24,586 nt of DNA from CAYYFX01 sp964571855. GTDB taxonomy: Bacteria > ARS69. The stretch spans positions 1 to 24,586 of the forward strand of contig CAZNDO010000032.1 of NCBI GenBank assembly GCA_964571855.1, in the 5' to 3' direction. The notes beneath the pieces were generated by a model. That model did no database searches. It saw only the letters and a program-made list of their open reading frames with translations, and was not told where the DNA came from. Positions 1 to 7,494 of the stretch are shown one piece after another; the stretch's first letter is position 1, and every line of letters starts with the position of its first letter. The position numbers and the translations under genes were made by a program.

Positions 1-166
1 GGCGGGGCCGCTTCATAGAAGCACGCACGCCACGCGCCCGAAGGGCGCGGTGCGTACGCGCGCAGAGGCCCGCGAGAGGGGTACCGGGGCGACCGACCCA
101 TCCGGCGCGGCCGCCGCACCTGGGCGCACCTCCGCGGCGATGCCGGGGCGCGTTGCCGGATCGGCG
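1..166. other. Apparently non-coding left edge
   Basis: No frame here shows family-like protein sequence or a ribosome-binding site with a credible start. It lies downstream of the minus-strand signal peptidase pair, whose last stop codon is at 167-169. Its only visible structure is a GC-rich hairpin near 27-55. It could hold the 3' end of the signal peptidase transcript or the edge of a gene outside the window. Confidence 0.5.
27..55. terminator. GC-rich hairpin, possible terminator of the signal peptidase operon
   Basis: Bases 33-39 (CGCGCCC) pair with 43-49 (GGGCGCG) around a GAA loop. The stem extends to 27-32/51-55 with small bulges. No T-tract follows on either strand, so the terminator reading rests on its position about 110 nt after the last stop codon and on stem strength only. 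Confidence 0.35.
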
Positions 167-706
167 CTACAGCGGGCCCATTCTCCAGGGGGGCCAGTAG
201 CGCGCGAAGCCGCGAGCCAGGAGGGCGGACTCGGGGAGGAAGCCCCAGACGTGGCCGTCGAGGGAGTTGTTGCGGTTGTCGCCGAGGACGAAGACGTGGT
301 CCTCGGGCACGAGGACGGGCGGCATGCGATAGTGCGGCGGCTCCAGGAGGTACGGCTCCTCGCGGCGGATGCCGTTCACCCATACGGCGCCGTCGCGCAC
401 CTCGACCGTGTCGCCCGCCACGGCCACGATGCGCTTCAGCAGGCGGTCGCTGCCACCGTCGGACTGCATCGCGCGCACGGCGGGGGGCGTGCGGAACACC
501 ACCACGTCGCCGCGCTCGGGTTCCCAGAGCCAGTAGTGGAACTTCGTGCCGAGGATGCGCTCGTGCTCCAGGATCGTGGGGCGCATGGAGCCGGTGGGGA
601 CGTCGTACGCCTCCACGACGACCGCGCGCAGCACGAGGAACATCACGGCGGTGGACACGATGGTGTTCGCCCACTCGCGAAGGGTCCGTCCCGTGCGCGG
701 GTTCAT
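167..706 (-). CDS. lepB: Signal peptidase I (second of a tandem pair)
   Basis: Type I (S26) signal peptidase of 179 aa, which removes signal peptides from exported proteins at the outer face of the inner membrane. An N-terminal membrane segment covers about residues 14-32. The nucleophile box PTGSMRPTI puts the catalytic Ser at 40, and LLKRIVAVAGDTVEV puts the general-base Lys at 91. The GDNRNNSLDGHVWGFLP box follows near the C-terminus. The ATG start is set by GGAGG at 713-717, six bases upstream. The gene begins 19 nt after the stop of a paralog of almost equal length, so the two are surely co-transcribed. The nucleophile box has PTGS where the paralog has PSGS, which may mean a slightly different substrate choice. 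The family call is secure; the reason for two copies is not known. Confidence 0.95.
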   Translation of the reverse strand: MNPRTGRTLREWANTIVSTAVMFLVLRAVVVEAYDVPTGSMRPTILEHERILGTKFHYWLWEPERGDVVVFRTPPAVRAMQSDGGSDRLLKRIVAVAGDTVEVRDGAVWVNGIRREEPYLLEPPHYRMPPVLVPEDHVFVLGDNRNNSLDGHVWGFLPESALLARGFARYWPPWRMGPL

Positions 707-725
707 CGGCGTCCTCCGGAGCGGG

Positions 726-1262
726 TCAGAGACCGCCGATGCGTCGCGGCGGCCAGTAGCGGGCGAACACGTGCGCGAGCAGCGCCTCGCGCGGGAGGAA
801 TCCCCAGCGGTGGCTGTCCAGGGACTCGTTGCGGTTGTCCCCCAGGACGAACACGTGACCGGGCGGCACGCGCCGCGCGGGGAAGACGTAGTCGGGCGCC
901 TCCGCCACGTACGGCTCGGCCAGCGCCGCGCCGTTCACGCGCACCACGCCGTCGCGGATCTCCACCTCGTCGCCTTCCACGGCGATCACGCGCTTCACGT
1001 AGCGCGTGGCGTCCGCGCGGCCGATGCGCAGCGCCTCGTCCGGCGGGCGGAACACCACGACCTCGCCGCGGCGCGGTTGCCAGAAGCGGTAGTGGAACTT
1101 CGACCCGAGGAGGTGGTCCCCCTCCACGATCGTCGGCCGCATGGATCCCGACGGCACGACGAACGCCTCGACCACCACGGCCCGCATGGCGAGCGACGCG
1201 AGCACGACGAGCGCCGCCGTGCGGAGCCAGGCGCGCCACTCCCCGTCCCGGCGTTCGCCCAC
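726..1262 (-). CDS. lepB: Signal peptidase I (first of a tandem pair)
   Basis: Type I signal peptidase of 178 aa. A single N-terminal membrane helix (about residues 12-30) is followed by PSGSMRPTI with catalytic Ser40, then YVKRVIAVEGDEVEI with catalytic Lys90, and the GDNRNESLDSHRWGFLP box at about 141-157. An in-frame ATG exists at 1320-1322, but I chose the GTG at 1260-1262. It has a strong GGAGG at 1271-1275 with eight-base spacing, and it gives a length and N-terminus that match the downstream paralog. The two proteins align along their whole length, which points to a tandem duplication. It is the promoter-proximal gene of the pair, reading away from the aldo/keto reductase. The short size is typical of compact bacterial signal peptidases without the large inserted domain of the E. 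coli enzyme. Confidence 0.93.
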   Translation of the reverse strand: MGERRDGEWRAWLRTAALVVLASLAMRAVVVEAFVVPSGSMRPTIVEGDHLLGSKFHYRFWQPRRGEVVVFRPPDEALRIGRADATRYVKRVIAVEGDEVEIRDGVVRVNGAALAEPYVAEAPDYVFPARRVPPGHVFVLGDNRNESLDSHRWGFLPREALLAHVFARYWPPRRIGGL

Positions 1263-1339
1263 GGTGCGCTCCTCCGTCGACCGGCGTGAACCCCGTCCCG
1301 CGCATCCGGTTCCGGCGCGCATGGACCGTACGGGGTTCC

Positions 1340-1349
1340 ATGGTATCTT
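1340..1349. promoter_or_regulatory. Overlapping divergent -10 elements
   Basis: Plus-strand TATCTT at 1344-1349 lies 9 nt before the ATG of the aldo/keto reductase. Minus-strand TACCAT occupies 1340-1345 and faces the signal peptidase pair. The two hexamers share bases 1344-1345. The -35 regions are weak on both sides, so each call rests mainly on the -10 sequence and position. Confidence 0.4.
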
Positions 1350-1358
1350 GTTTCGCCT

Positions 1359-2336
1359 ATGGAGTACCGCCCCCTCGGAAGAAACGGCCCGAAGGTGTCC
1401 CGCCTCGGGCTCGGCACGTGGCCGCTCGGCGGCTCGGTCATCCTGGCCGGGCAGCCCACGGGCTACGGCCGCGTGCCGGACAGCGAGGCGCACCGTGCGC
1501 TGCGCCGCGCGCTGGAACTCGGCGTCAACTTCTTCGACACGTCGGACTCGTACGGGCTCGGACGCGCGGAACGCCTCCTCGGCGACGCGCTGTCGGACCG
1601 CGCCGGGCAGGTGGTCCTGGCCACGAAGGCAGGCTGGGTGCCGGACGGCGTGGAGAAGTGGAGCCCCGACGTCTCGCCCGATCACCTGCGGGCGGCGTGC
1701 GAGCGGTCCCGCCGGCGCCTGCGCGCGGACGTGCTGGACCTGTTCCAGCTGCACCGCGTCCCCCTGGAGGGGGACGAGACGTCCGCCGCGCTGGACACCC
1801 TGGACGAGCTGAAAGCGCGCGGGCGCATCCGGCTTGCGGGCGTCAGCGCCGGGCTGGACGTGGACGGCGCGCTGCGCCTGGTGCGCACCGGACGTCTGGA
1901 CACCCTGCAGATCCATTACAACCTGCTGCACCAGGGCGCGTCGGCCGTCATGGACGAGGCCGCCACGCGCGGCATGGGGGTCGTCGCGTCCACGCCGCTC
2001 GCGTGGGGCTTCCTGTCCGGGCGCGTGACCCGCGGCACGCGCTTCGAGCCGGACGACTGGCGCAGCCGGCTCACCGCCGAGGAAGTGGCCGCGCGCGTGG
2101 AGCGGGCGGGACGGCTTCGGTTCCTCTCGGGCGACGGCCGCCGCGCCCCGCTCGCGGCGGCGCTGGGCTTCGCGCTGGCGCACCCCGCGGTGACGTGCGC
2201 CATTCCCGGCTTCCGCAACGAGGCGCAGGTGGAGGGGCTCGTGGATGCCCTCGCGGAGCCGCCGCTCTCCGACATCGAGATCGCGCGCGCCCGCGAGACC
2301 GGCCGCGCGAAGGGGCGGGCCACCGCGGACGCCTGA
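1359..2336 (+). CDS. Aldo/keto reductase family oxidoreductase
   Basis: A 325-aa NAD(P)H-dependent reductase of the aldo/keto reductase superfamily, (beta/alpha)8 barrel, presumably cytoplasmic. The catalytic tetrad is intact: Asp60 and Tyr65 in FFDTSDSYG, Lys90 in LATKAGW and His132 in FQLHRV. The N-terminus (EYRPLGRNGPKVSRLGLGTWPLGG) is the usual family opening, and length is normal. The C-terminal AIPGFRNEAQVEG segment matches the cofactor-binding IPG.rn motif of the branch often called potassium-channel beta-like or oxidoreductase YajO/Tas-like. Substrate cannot be told. No Shine-Dalgarno is visible before the ATG, and a -10-like TATCTT sits only 9 nt upstream, so the mRNA may be leaderless or nearly so. 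The glycosyltransferase starts 22 nt after its stop, so the two genes probably form one operon. Confidence 0.92.
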   Translation: MEYRPLGRNGPKVSRLGLGTWPLGGSVILAGQPTGYGRVPDSEAHRALRRALELGVNFFDTSDSYGLGRAERLLGDALSDRAGQVVLATKAGWVPDGVEKWSPDVSPDHLRAACERSRRRLRADVLDLFQLHRVPLEGDETSAALDTLDELKARGRIRLAGVSAGLDVDGALRLVRTGRLDTLQIHYNLLHQGASAVMDEAATRGMGVVASTPLAWGFLSGRVTRGTRFEPDDWRSRLTAEEVAARVERAGRLRFLSGDGRRAPLAAALGFALAHPAVTCAIPGFRNEAQVEGLVDALAEPPLSDIEIARARETGRAKGRATADA

Positions 2337-2347
2337 GGCGACGCGAA

Positions 2348-2361
2348 GGGAGGCGCCCCTG
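2348..2361 (+). promoter_or_regulatory. Ribosome-binding site that implies a CTG start
   Basis: GGGAGG at 2348-2353 is followed after five bases by an in-frame CTG at 2359. No ATG, GTG or TTG lies at a suitable distance. The nearest in-frame GTG, at 2386, would remove the first beta strand of the glycosyltransferase fold, and the in-frame ATG at 2245 lies deep in the upstream gene with no ribosome-binding site. Confidence 0.6.
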
Positions 2362-3360
2362 CCCGCCGTCGACGTCCTGGTTCCCGTGCGGGATGCGGCC
2401 GCCACGCTGGACGCGGCGCTCGGCTCCGTGCGCGCCCAGACGTTCGCGGACTTCCGCTGTCTCGTGCTGGACGACGGCTCGTCGGACGACTCCCCGCGCG
2501 TCGCCGCCGCCTTCGCCGCGGCCGACCCGCGTTTCGTCGCGATCCGCGGCCCCGCGCGCGGCCTCGTGCCGGCGCTGAACGACGGGCTGTCCCGCGTCGC
2601 CGCGCCGCTCCTCGCGCGGTTGGACGCGGACGACCTCATGGCGCCGGATCGACTCGCGCGCCAGGTCACGTTCCTCGGGGAGCACGGCGGGATCGACGTG
2701 GTGTCGAGCCGCGTGGAGTTCTTCGGCGAGCGCGGGATCTCCGCGAACCTCCGGGCGTACGAGGCCTGGCTGAACTCCGTCCGCTCGCCAAGCGAGATCG
2801 AGCGCGACCTCTTCGTGGAGTCGCCGCTGCCGCACCCTTCGGTCCTGGCGCGGACCGCCGCGCTGCGACGGGTGGGCGGCTACCGCGACGGCGGACCGGA
2901 GGACTACGACCTGTGGCTGCGCATGTGGCGCGCGGGATCGCGCTTCGCGAAGGTGGATGCCGTGCTCACGCGCCTGCGCGACCACGACCGCCGCCTCACG
3001 CGCACGGACGCCCGCTACTCGCCGCGCTCGCTCCTCGAGTGCAAGGCCGAACACCTGGTCGAGGCGAAGGGGCTCGACGGCCGCGACGTCGTGGTCTGGG
3101 GCGCGGGGCGCGACGGCATCCGCGCCGCGAAGGCACTGCGCCGGCGCGGCGCTGTGCTGCGCGCGCTCGTGGACATCGCGGAGACGAAGCTGGGGCGCAG
3201 CATGCTCGGCGTGCCCGTGCTGCCGCCGGAGAGCCTGGCGGCCGGACCGCGTCCGTACGTCGTGGCGGCGGTGGGACGGAAGGGCGCGCGGGCGCTCATC
3301 CGCGCCCGCCTCGGCGCGATGGGCTACCCCGAGGGCGACGGGTTCGTCTGCTTCGGCTGA
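2359..3360 (+). CDS. Family 2 glycosyltransferase with C-terminal Rossmann-like domain
   Basis: A 333-aa protein if it begins at the CTG at 2359. Residues 4-210 are a GT-A fold family 2 glycosyltransferase. It opens with VDVLVPVRDAAATLDAALGSV, has the nucleotide-binding LDDGSSDD (38-44), a metal-binding LDADD (88-92) and the acceptor-side GGPEDYDLWLRM (178-189) carrying the likely catalytic acidic residues. It should transfer a sugar from a nucleotide sugar to a cell-surface glycan. Residues about 242-333 form a second domain with VVVWGAGRDGIRAAKAL, a dinucleotide-binding-like glycine motif resembling the N-terminal domains of sugar-modifying acetyltransferases; its role is unclear. No membrane segment is seen. 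It ends 37 nt inside the convergent TPR gene. The pairing with an aldo/keto reductase is suggestive but does not fix a pathway. Confidence 0.85.
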   Translation: MPAVDVLVPVRDAAATLDAALGSVRAQTFADFRCLVLDDGSSDDSPRVAAAFAAADPRFVAIRGPARGLVPALNDGLSRVAAPLLARLDADDLMAPDRLARQVTFLGEHGGIDVVSSRVEFFGERGISANLRAYEAWLNSVRSPSEIERDLFVESPLPHPSVLARTAALRRVGGYRDGGPEDYDLWLRMWRAGSRFAKVDAVLTRLRDHDRRLTRTDARYSPRSLLECKAEHLVEAKGLDGRDVVVWGAGRDGIRAAKALRRRGAVLRALVDIAETKLGRSMLGVPVLPPESLAAGPRPYVVAAVGRKGARALIRARLGAMGYPEGDGFVCFG

Positions 3361-5225
3361 GGCTCCGGCGCGAGATCCGGCGGGGACCACTCGCTCCATG
3401 CCTCGTCGCCCACCAGGACCGTTCGCGGAGCGGCCGGGTCGGGGCGCCGCGCGAGCCCATCCGCGACGAAGCGGTAGCGGATGGTCGTCGGAACGGGGAA
3501 GCGCGCTTCCACGGACCATCGCCCCTTGTCCAGGGTCAGGGGCAGCCGCTCGCCGGCGGGGAGGAAGTCCCCTTCCACCTCCAGCAGGAACTCGCCGCGA
3601 TCCGGCGCCTCGAATCGCACGGACGCGGCGCCGCGCCCCGGGTCCCGCGTCCGCGGCAGTCGCGCCACGAGTTCGCGCGCGGCGTCCAGGCGATCGCGGA
3701 TCCCGCCGGCCGCGAGGGAGCGCCCCTCCCGCAGGTCGGCCAGCGCCTCCTTCGTGCGGCTGCGCCGGACCAGCGCGCGCGCGCGGACCTCCAGTAGCTC
3801 CGCGCGGCTCTCGCGCGGCGCCCGGCGGGTGTCCGACAGCGCCCGGTCCACCGCGGCCAGGCAGCCCGCCGCGTCGCCGCGCACGAGGCGGGCCATCGCC
3901 AGGTCCCCGAGGACGGCGAAGTACGCACGCTCCTCGCTTCCCGACAGCCCGCGCGAAGGTCCGCTGACCATCTCCTCCAGCGCGCGGATGCGCGCCTCCC
4001 CGCCGCTGCCCGAGGCGCGCACGATCCGCGCCGCCTCCGCCAGCTCCGGCAGGGACACCACGGACGGGTCCCGCCGTCCCGCCTCCAGCCGCGCGGTCGC
4101 GCGCTCGCGCGCCGGATCGGACGCGTCCAGCTCCTTCGCCAGCGCGTACTGCTTCAGGGCCTCCTCGTGGCGGCCGAGCACGTCGAGCGCCATGCCGCAG
4201 CGCAGCCGCCCCCACATCGTGATGCGCCGGCTCCCCAGCCGGCCCCGCTCCAGCAGGTCGCCCAGGTCCCGCGCTGCGCCCTCGAAGTCGCCGCTCGCGA
4301 GCCGCGTGCGCGCGAGCCGGTAGTCCAGGAAGCCGCGCACGCGGGACGTGCGGGGTTTGTCCCGCAGCGACTTCCACTCCGCCTGCGCGGCCCGCGCGAG
4401 GTGCAGCTCATCCAGCACGCGCGCGTGCAGCCACGTGAACAGCTCGTTCTCGGGATACCGGTCCCGCAGCGCGCGCGCGTAGCCCAGGGCGGTCCAGTGG
4501 TCCTCCTCGAACGACGTGTGGATCTCCGCGAGGAAGAACGCGGCCTCCGTGCCCACGAGCTGACCGCCGCGCAGCGCGCGGCGGATCTCCGCGAGGCCGC
4601 GCTCGCGATCGCCGCCCAGCCCCACGATCCCCGCCAGCACCTTGAGGACGGAAGGGATGACATCCGCGTAGTAGTGGTAGATGCCGAGTCCGAGGTACGG
4701 GTCGTCCAGCGACGGCGCGTCGGCGGCCGCGCGCTCCAGGTGCTTCAGCCCCTTGCGCCCGGTCCGGTAGGCGTCCCACCACTTCTCCTGCAGGGCGAGA
4801 TAGCGCGCCTCGTAGCCGTACGCGCCGCCGGTGAAGAAGCGGGCCGACACGTCGCCGGGGTCGCGCTCGAGCGCCGCCTCGCCCAGCGCGATGGCCGCAT
4901 CCATGCGCTGGAAGAAGCGCTTCTCCGCCGGGCCCTCGCCGGCCCAGCCCTCCGGGCCGGTCGTCAGCTCGTGCCAGGCGATCCCGCCGTGCAGGAAGTC
5001 GGCGGCGGGGCTCTTCGGGTTCCGGGCGCGGATCCGTTCGAACGCCGCGGCCGCCTCTTCGGTGCGCGCGTGGTACAGGTGGTCCAGTCCCTCGCGCGCA
5101 TCCGCGAGGGACGCCGCGTCCAGCAGCGCCTTCGGCGCCGCGAGGGCGGGGGCGGACGCCACGACGACGAGCGCGAGGGCGCCGAGCAGCGGACGGCGGA
5201 GAGGGGAGCGGCCGCGCCCTACCAA
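3324..5225 (-). CDS. Secreted TPR protein with C-terminal glycogen-binding-like (E-set) domain
   Basis: About 633 aa. The N-terminus (GRGRSPLRRPLLGALALVVVASAPALA) is a signal peptide with an Ala-x-Ala cleavage site near residue 29. The body (about 40-530) is all-helical with degenerate tetratricopeptide repeats, for example the blocks around EEALKQYALAKELDASDP and FEGAARDLGDLLERG. Residues about 534-613 resemble the beta-sandwich of AMP-kinase glycogen-binding / isoamylase N-terminal modules (FLLEVEGDF, GRWSVEARFPVP, IRYRFVADG...DP). The start is TTG at 5225, overlapping the stop of the upstream dehydrogenase gene by 7 nt. This is the only start that preserves the signal peptide, though it lacks a clear ribosome-binding site, so translation is probably coupled. 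Why a periplasmic or surface TPR protein should be coupled to a cytoplasmic E1 is unknown. Function is unassigned; scaffold or assembly factor is a guess. Confidence 0.78.
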   Translation of the reverse strand: MVGRGRSPLRRPLLGALALVVVASAPALAAPKALLDAASLADAREGLDHLYHARTEEAAAAFERIRARNPKSPAADFLHGGIAWHELTTGPEGWAGEGPAEKRFFQRMDAAIALGEAALERDPGDVSARFFTGGAYGYEARYLALQEKWWDAYRTGRKGLKHLERAAADAPSLDDPYLGLGIYHYYADVIPSVLKVLAGIVGLGGDRERGLAEIRRALRGGQLVGTEAAFFLAEIHTSFEEDHWTALGYARALRDRYPENELFTWLHARVLDELHLARAAQAEWKSLRDKPRTSRVRGFLDYRLARTRLASGDFEGAARDLGDLLERGRLGSRRITMWGRLRCGMALDVLGRHEEALKQYALAKELDASDPARERATARLEAGRRDPSVVSLPELAEAARIVRASGSGGEARIRALEEMVSGPSRGLSGSEERAYFAVLGDLAMARLVRGDAAGCLAAVDRALSDTRRAPRESRAELLEVRARALVRRSRTKEALADLREGRSLAAGGIRDRLDAARELVARLPRTRDPGRGAASVRFEAPDRGEFLLEVEGDFLPAGERLPLTLDKGRWSVEARFPVPTTIRYRFVADGLARRPDPAAPRTVLVGDEAWSEWSPPDLAPEPQPKQTNPSPSG

Positions 5226-7336
5226 GACATGAGGCGGCGCGCGGCCGCGACGACGTCCTCGGTCTGCGGGAGGATCACGTCCTCGAGCACGGGCGAGTAC
5301 GCCACGGGGGTGTCCATGCCGGCCACGCGGGCGACGGGCGCGTCCAGCCACGGGAACAGCTCCTCGCCCACGCGCGCGCAGACCTCCGCGCCGAAGCCGA
5401 AGGAGATGTGGTCCTCGTGCACGACGAGGCAGCGGCTCGTGCGCTTCACGGACTCCGCCACGGTCTCGAAGTCCCATGGCGCGAGGCTGCGCAGGTCCAG
5501 GATCTCCGCGTCGATCCCCTCGGCCTCGAGCTGCTTCGCCGCCATCTCGCTGCGGCGCACCAGGGCGCCGTAGGTCACGATGGTCAGGTCCGACCCCTCG
5601 CGGTGCGTGCGGGCGCGCCCGAAGGGGACCATGTAGTCCGGGCCCGGGTGGTTCCCCTTCGCGTAGGGCTGCCGGTACAGGTGCTTGTGTTCCAGGAAGA
5701 GCACGGGGTCGTCGCAGCGGATCGCCGTGCGCAGCAGGCCGTTCGCGTCGAGGGCGTTCGAGGGCATGACCACGCGCAGCCCGGGGCAGTGCGTGAACAG
5801 GCTCTCTCCGCACTGCGAGTGGTACACCGCGCCGCCCTGCAGGTAGCCGCCGATCGGCGTGCGGATCACCAGCGGGCACGCGAAGTCCCCGCCCGACCGC
5901 CACCGCATCATCGCCAGCTCGTTCCGGATCTGCATCATCGCGGGCCAGATGTAGTCGAAGAACTGGATCTCCACGACCGGCTTCAGCCCGCGCGTGGCCA
6001 TCCCGATCGCGCGACCCACGATGTTCGCCTCGGCCAGGGGCGAGTTGAACACGCGGTCCGCGCCGAATCGCTGCTGCAGGCGGTGCGTGACCTTGAACAC
6101 GCCGCCCTTGCCCTGGACCTCGCCGCGGGCCTCCTCGCGCGTCACGTCGGCCACGTCCTCGCCGAAAACGAGGATGCGGCCGTCGCGCGCCATCTCGTCC
6201 ACCAGGCAGGCGTTGATCAGCCCCACCACGGACTCGCTGTCCCCTCCGTCGGCCGGGGGCGTGTCGAAGCCGGCCGAGGTGGGGTCCACGTCCGGGGAGT
6301 ACAGGAAGGACTCGGCGGCCGCGCGCGTGGGCTCCGGCTTCGGCGCAGCCAGGGCCTCCTCGGATGCCTTCGCCACCTCGTCGCGCACGGCGTCGCGGAG
6401 CATCACGAGCTCCTCCTCCGTGGCCACCTGCGCCTCGATCAGCGCGCGCGCGAAGGTCTTCAGGCAATCCCGCGCGGCCTCGTCCTCCAGCTCCTGCTTC
6501 GTGCGGTAGAAGCGGTGATCGTCCGACAGCGAGTGCGAGTACGGGCGCGTCACGTGGCTGTGCAGGAGCGCGGGACCGCGGCGGGCCCGCGCCCAGCCCA
6601 CGCACTCGCGCACCGCGGCCAGGCTCTCCACCGGGTCCGTCCCGTCGCACTCCGCTACCTTCAGGTCCGGGAAGCGCTCCACGAGCCGCGAGATGCTGCC
6701 GCCGGGGGTCTGGTGCTCCACCGGCACGGAGATGGCGTAGCCGTTGTCCTCCACGTGGAAGACGACCGGGAGCCGCCGCGTGCACGCGGTGCTCAGCCCC
6801 TCCCAGAACTCGCCCTGGCTGGTTGTCCCGTCGCCGAGGGACACGTACGTCACCTCGTCGTCGCGGAAACGTGCCGCGCGATCCGGCACGTCCGGCAGCA
6901 CCCCCCACAGGAGCGCCGCCTCCGCGCAGCCCACCGCCTGCAGCACCTGCGTGCCGGTGGGGCTGGACTGGGACACGATGTTGAGCTTCCGGTGGCCCCA
7001 GTGGCTGGGCATCTGCCGCGCGTGCGAGTTCGGATCATCCACCGCGGCCACCGCGGACATCAGCATCTCCCGCGGGGTCATCCCGAGCATGAGGCACAGC
7101 GCGCGGTCCCGGTAGTAGGGGTAGAACCAGTCGTGCCCGGCGCGCATCTCGTGGCCGAAGGCGGTGAGCACCGCCTCGTGTCCGGCGCCCGAGATCTGGA
7201 AGAAGATGAGGTTCTTGCGCTTGAGCGAGATCTCCTCGTCGTCCAGCGCGCGGGACATGACCATGTTCCGGTAGAACGCCAGGAGGACGTCGTTGTCCAG
7301 GCCGGTGTCCCGGAGCGTCTTGACTCGCACGGCCAT
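5219..7336 (-). CDS. Fused 2-oxoacid dehydrogenase E1 (alpha-beta), thiamine-diphosphate dependent
   Basis: A 705-aa single-chain E1 of the branched-chain 2-oxoacid / pyruvate dehydrogenase family. It decarboxylates a 2-oxoacid and passes the acyl group to lipoyl-E2. Residues about 15-325 are the alpha half, with the thiamine-diphosphate motif GDGTTSQGEFWEG (168-180) through VEDNGYAIS (195-203). A Pro/Ala/Asp-rich linker spans about 328-366. The beta half follows, with ILVFGEDVAD (388-397), SPLAEANIVG (432-441, Glu436 being the conserved activating acid) and a C-terminal transketolase-type domain. The ATG at 7334-7336 lies downstream of a good promoter and has GGGAGA about nine bases upstream. 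Fused E1 proteins of this size are known in several FCB bacteria. No E2 or E3 gene lies in the window. Whether the substrate is pyruvate or a branched-chain 2-oxoacid cannot be told from sequence alone. Confidence 0.93.
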   Translation of the reverse strand: MAVRVKTLRDTGLDNDVLLAFYRNMVMSRALDDEEISLKRKNLIFFQISGAGHEAVLTAFGHEMRAGHDWFYPYYRDRALCLMLGMTPREMLMSAVAAVDDPNSHARQMPSHWGHRKLNIVSQSSPTGTQVLQAVGCAEAALLWGVLPDVPDRAARFRDDEVTYVSLGDGTTSQGEFWEGLSTACTRRLPVVFHVEDNGYAISVPVEHQTPGGSISRLVERFPDLKVAECDGTDPVESLAAVRECVGWARARRGPALLHSHVTRPYSHSLSDDHRFYRTKQELEDEAARDCLKTFARALIEAQVATEEELVMLRDAVRDEVAKASEEALAAPKPEPTRAAAESFLYSPDVDPTSAGFDTPPADGGDSESVVGLINACLVDEMARDGRILVFGEDVADVTREEARGEVQGKGGVFKVTHRLQQRFGADRVFNSPLAEANIVGRAIGMATRGLKPVVEIQFFDYIWPAMMQIRNELAMMRWRSGGDFACPLVIRTPIGGYLQGGAVYHSQCGESLFTHCPGLRVVMPSNALDANGLLRTAIRCDDPVLFLEHKHLYRQPYAKGNHPGPDYMVPFGRARTHREGSDLTIVTYGALVRRSEMAAKQLEAEGIDAEILDLRSLAPWDFETVAESVKRTSRCLVVHEDHISFGFGAEVCARVGEELFPWLDAPVARVAGMDTPVAYSPVLEDVILPQTEDVVAAARRLMSW

Positions 7337-7401
7337 GCCTTCTCCCGGACTCGTGAGGGGGGATCGCGCGAAGACGGGGGATCGATGCACCCGCCGGGCC
7401 G

Positions 7402-7430
7402 ACACTAGCACGCGCTCCCCCCGGCGGCAA
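7402..7430 (-). promoter_or_regulatory. Promoter of the E1/TPR operon
   Basis: On the minus strand TTGCCG (7425-7430) is followed after exactly 17 bases by TAGTGT (7402-7407), in the wider context TGCTAGTGT. Transcription would start near 7395 and give a leader of about 60 nt before the ATG of the E1 gene. Confidence 0.65.
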
Positions 7431-7441
7431 CGCGCGGGCCG

Positions 7442-7453
7442 GGGGGCGCCCCC
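7442..7453. promoter_or_regulatory. Palindrome centred between two divergent promoters, possible operator
   Basis: A perfect 12-base palindrome (GGGGGCGCCCCC) lies 11 nt from the minus-strand -35 element and 12 nt from the plus-strand -35 element. The symmetry suggests one protein could act on both units, but short GC palindromes also arise by chance in DNA of this composition. Confidence 0.3.
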
Positions 7454-7465
7454 GGGGCTTCCCCG

Positions 7466-7494
7466 TTGCCGGTCCCCGGGGGCTTTGCTATGGT
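7466..7494 (+). promoter_or_regulatory. Promoter of the barrel-like protein gene
   Basis: TTGCCG (7466-7471), a 17-base spacer, then TATGGT (7489-7494) in the context TGCTATGGT. It mirrors the divergent E1 promoter. Its presence excludes start codons upstream of about 7500 and favours the ATG at 7568. Confidence 0.68.

Noticed and set aside
50..2578. A very long plus-strand open frame of over 800 codons across the signal peptidase and reductase genes
   Set aside because: Its translation is Arg/Ala/Pro-rich low complexity with no family motif. The opposite strand and another frame hold intact signal peptidases and an aldo/keto reductase with full catalytic sets. It is a by-product of high GC content.
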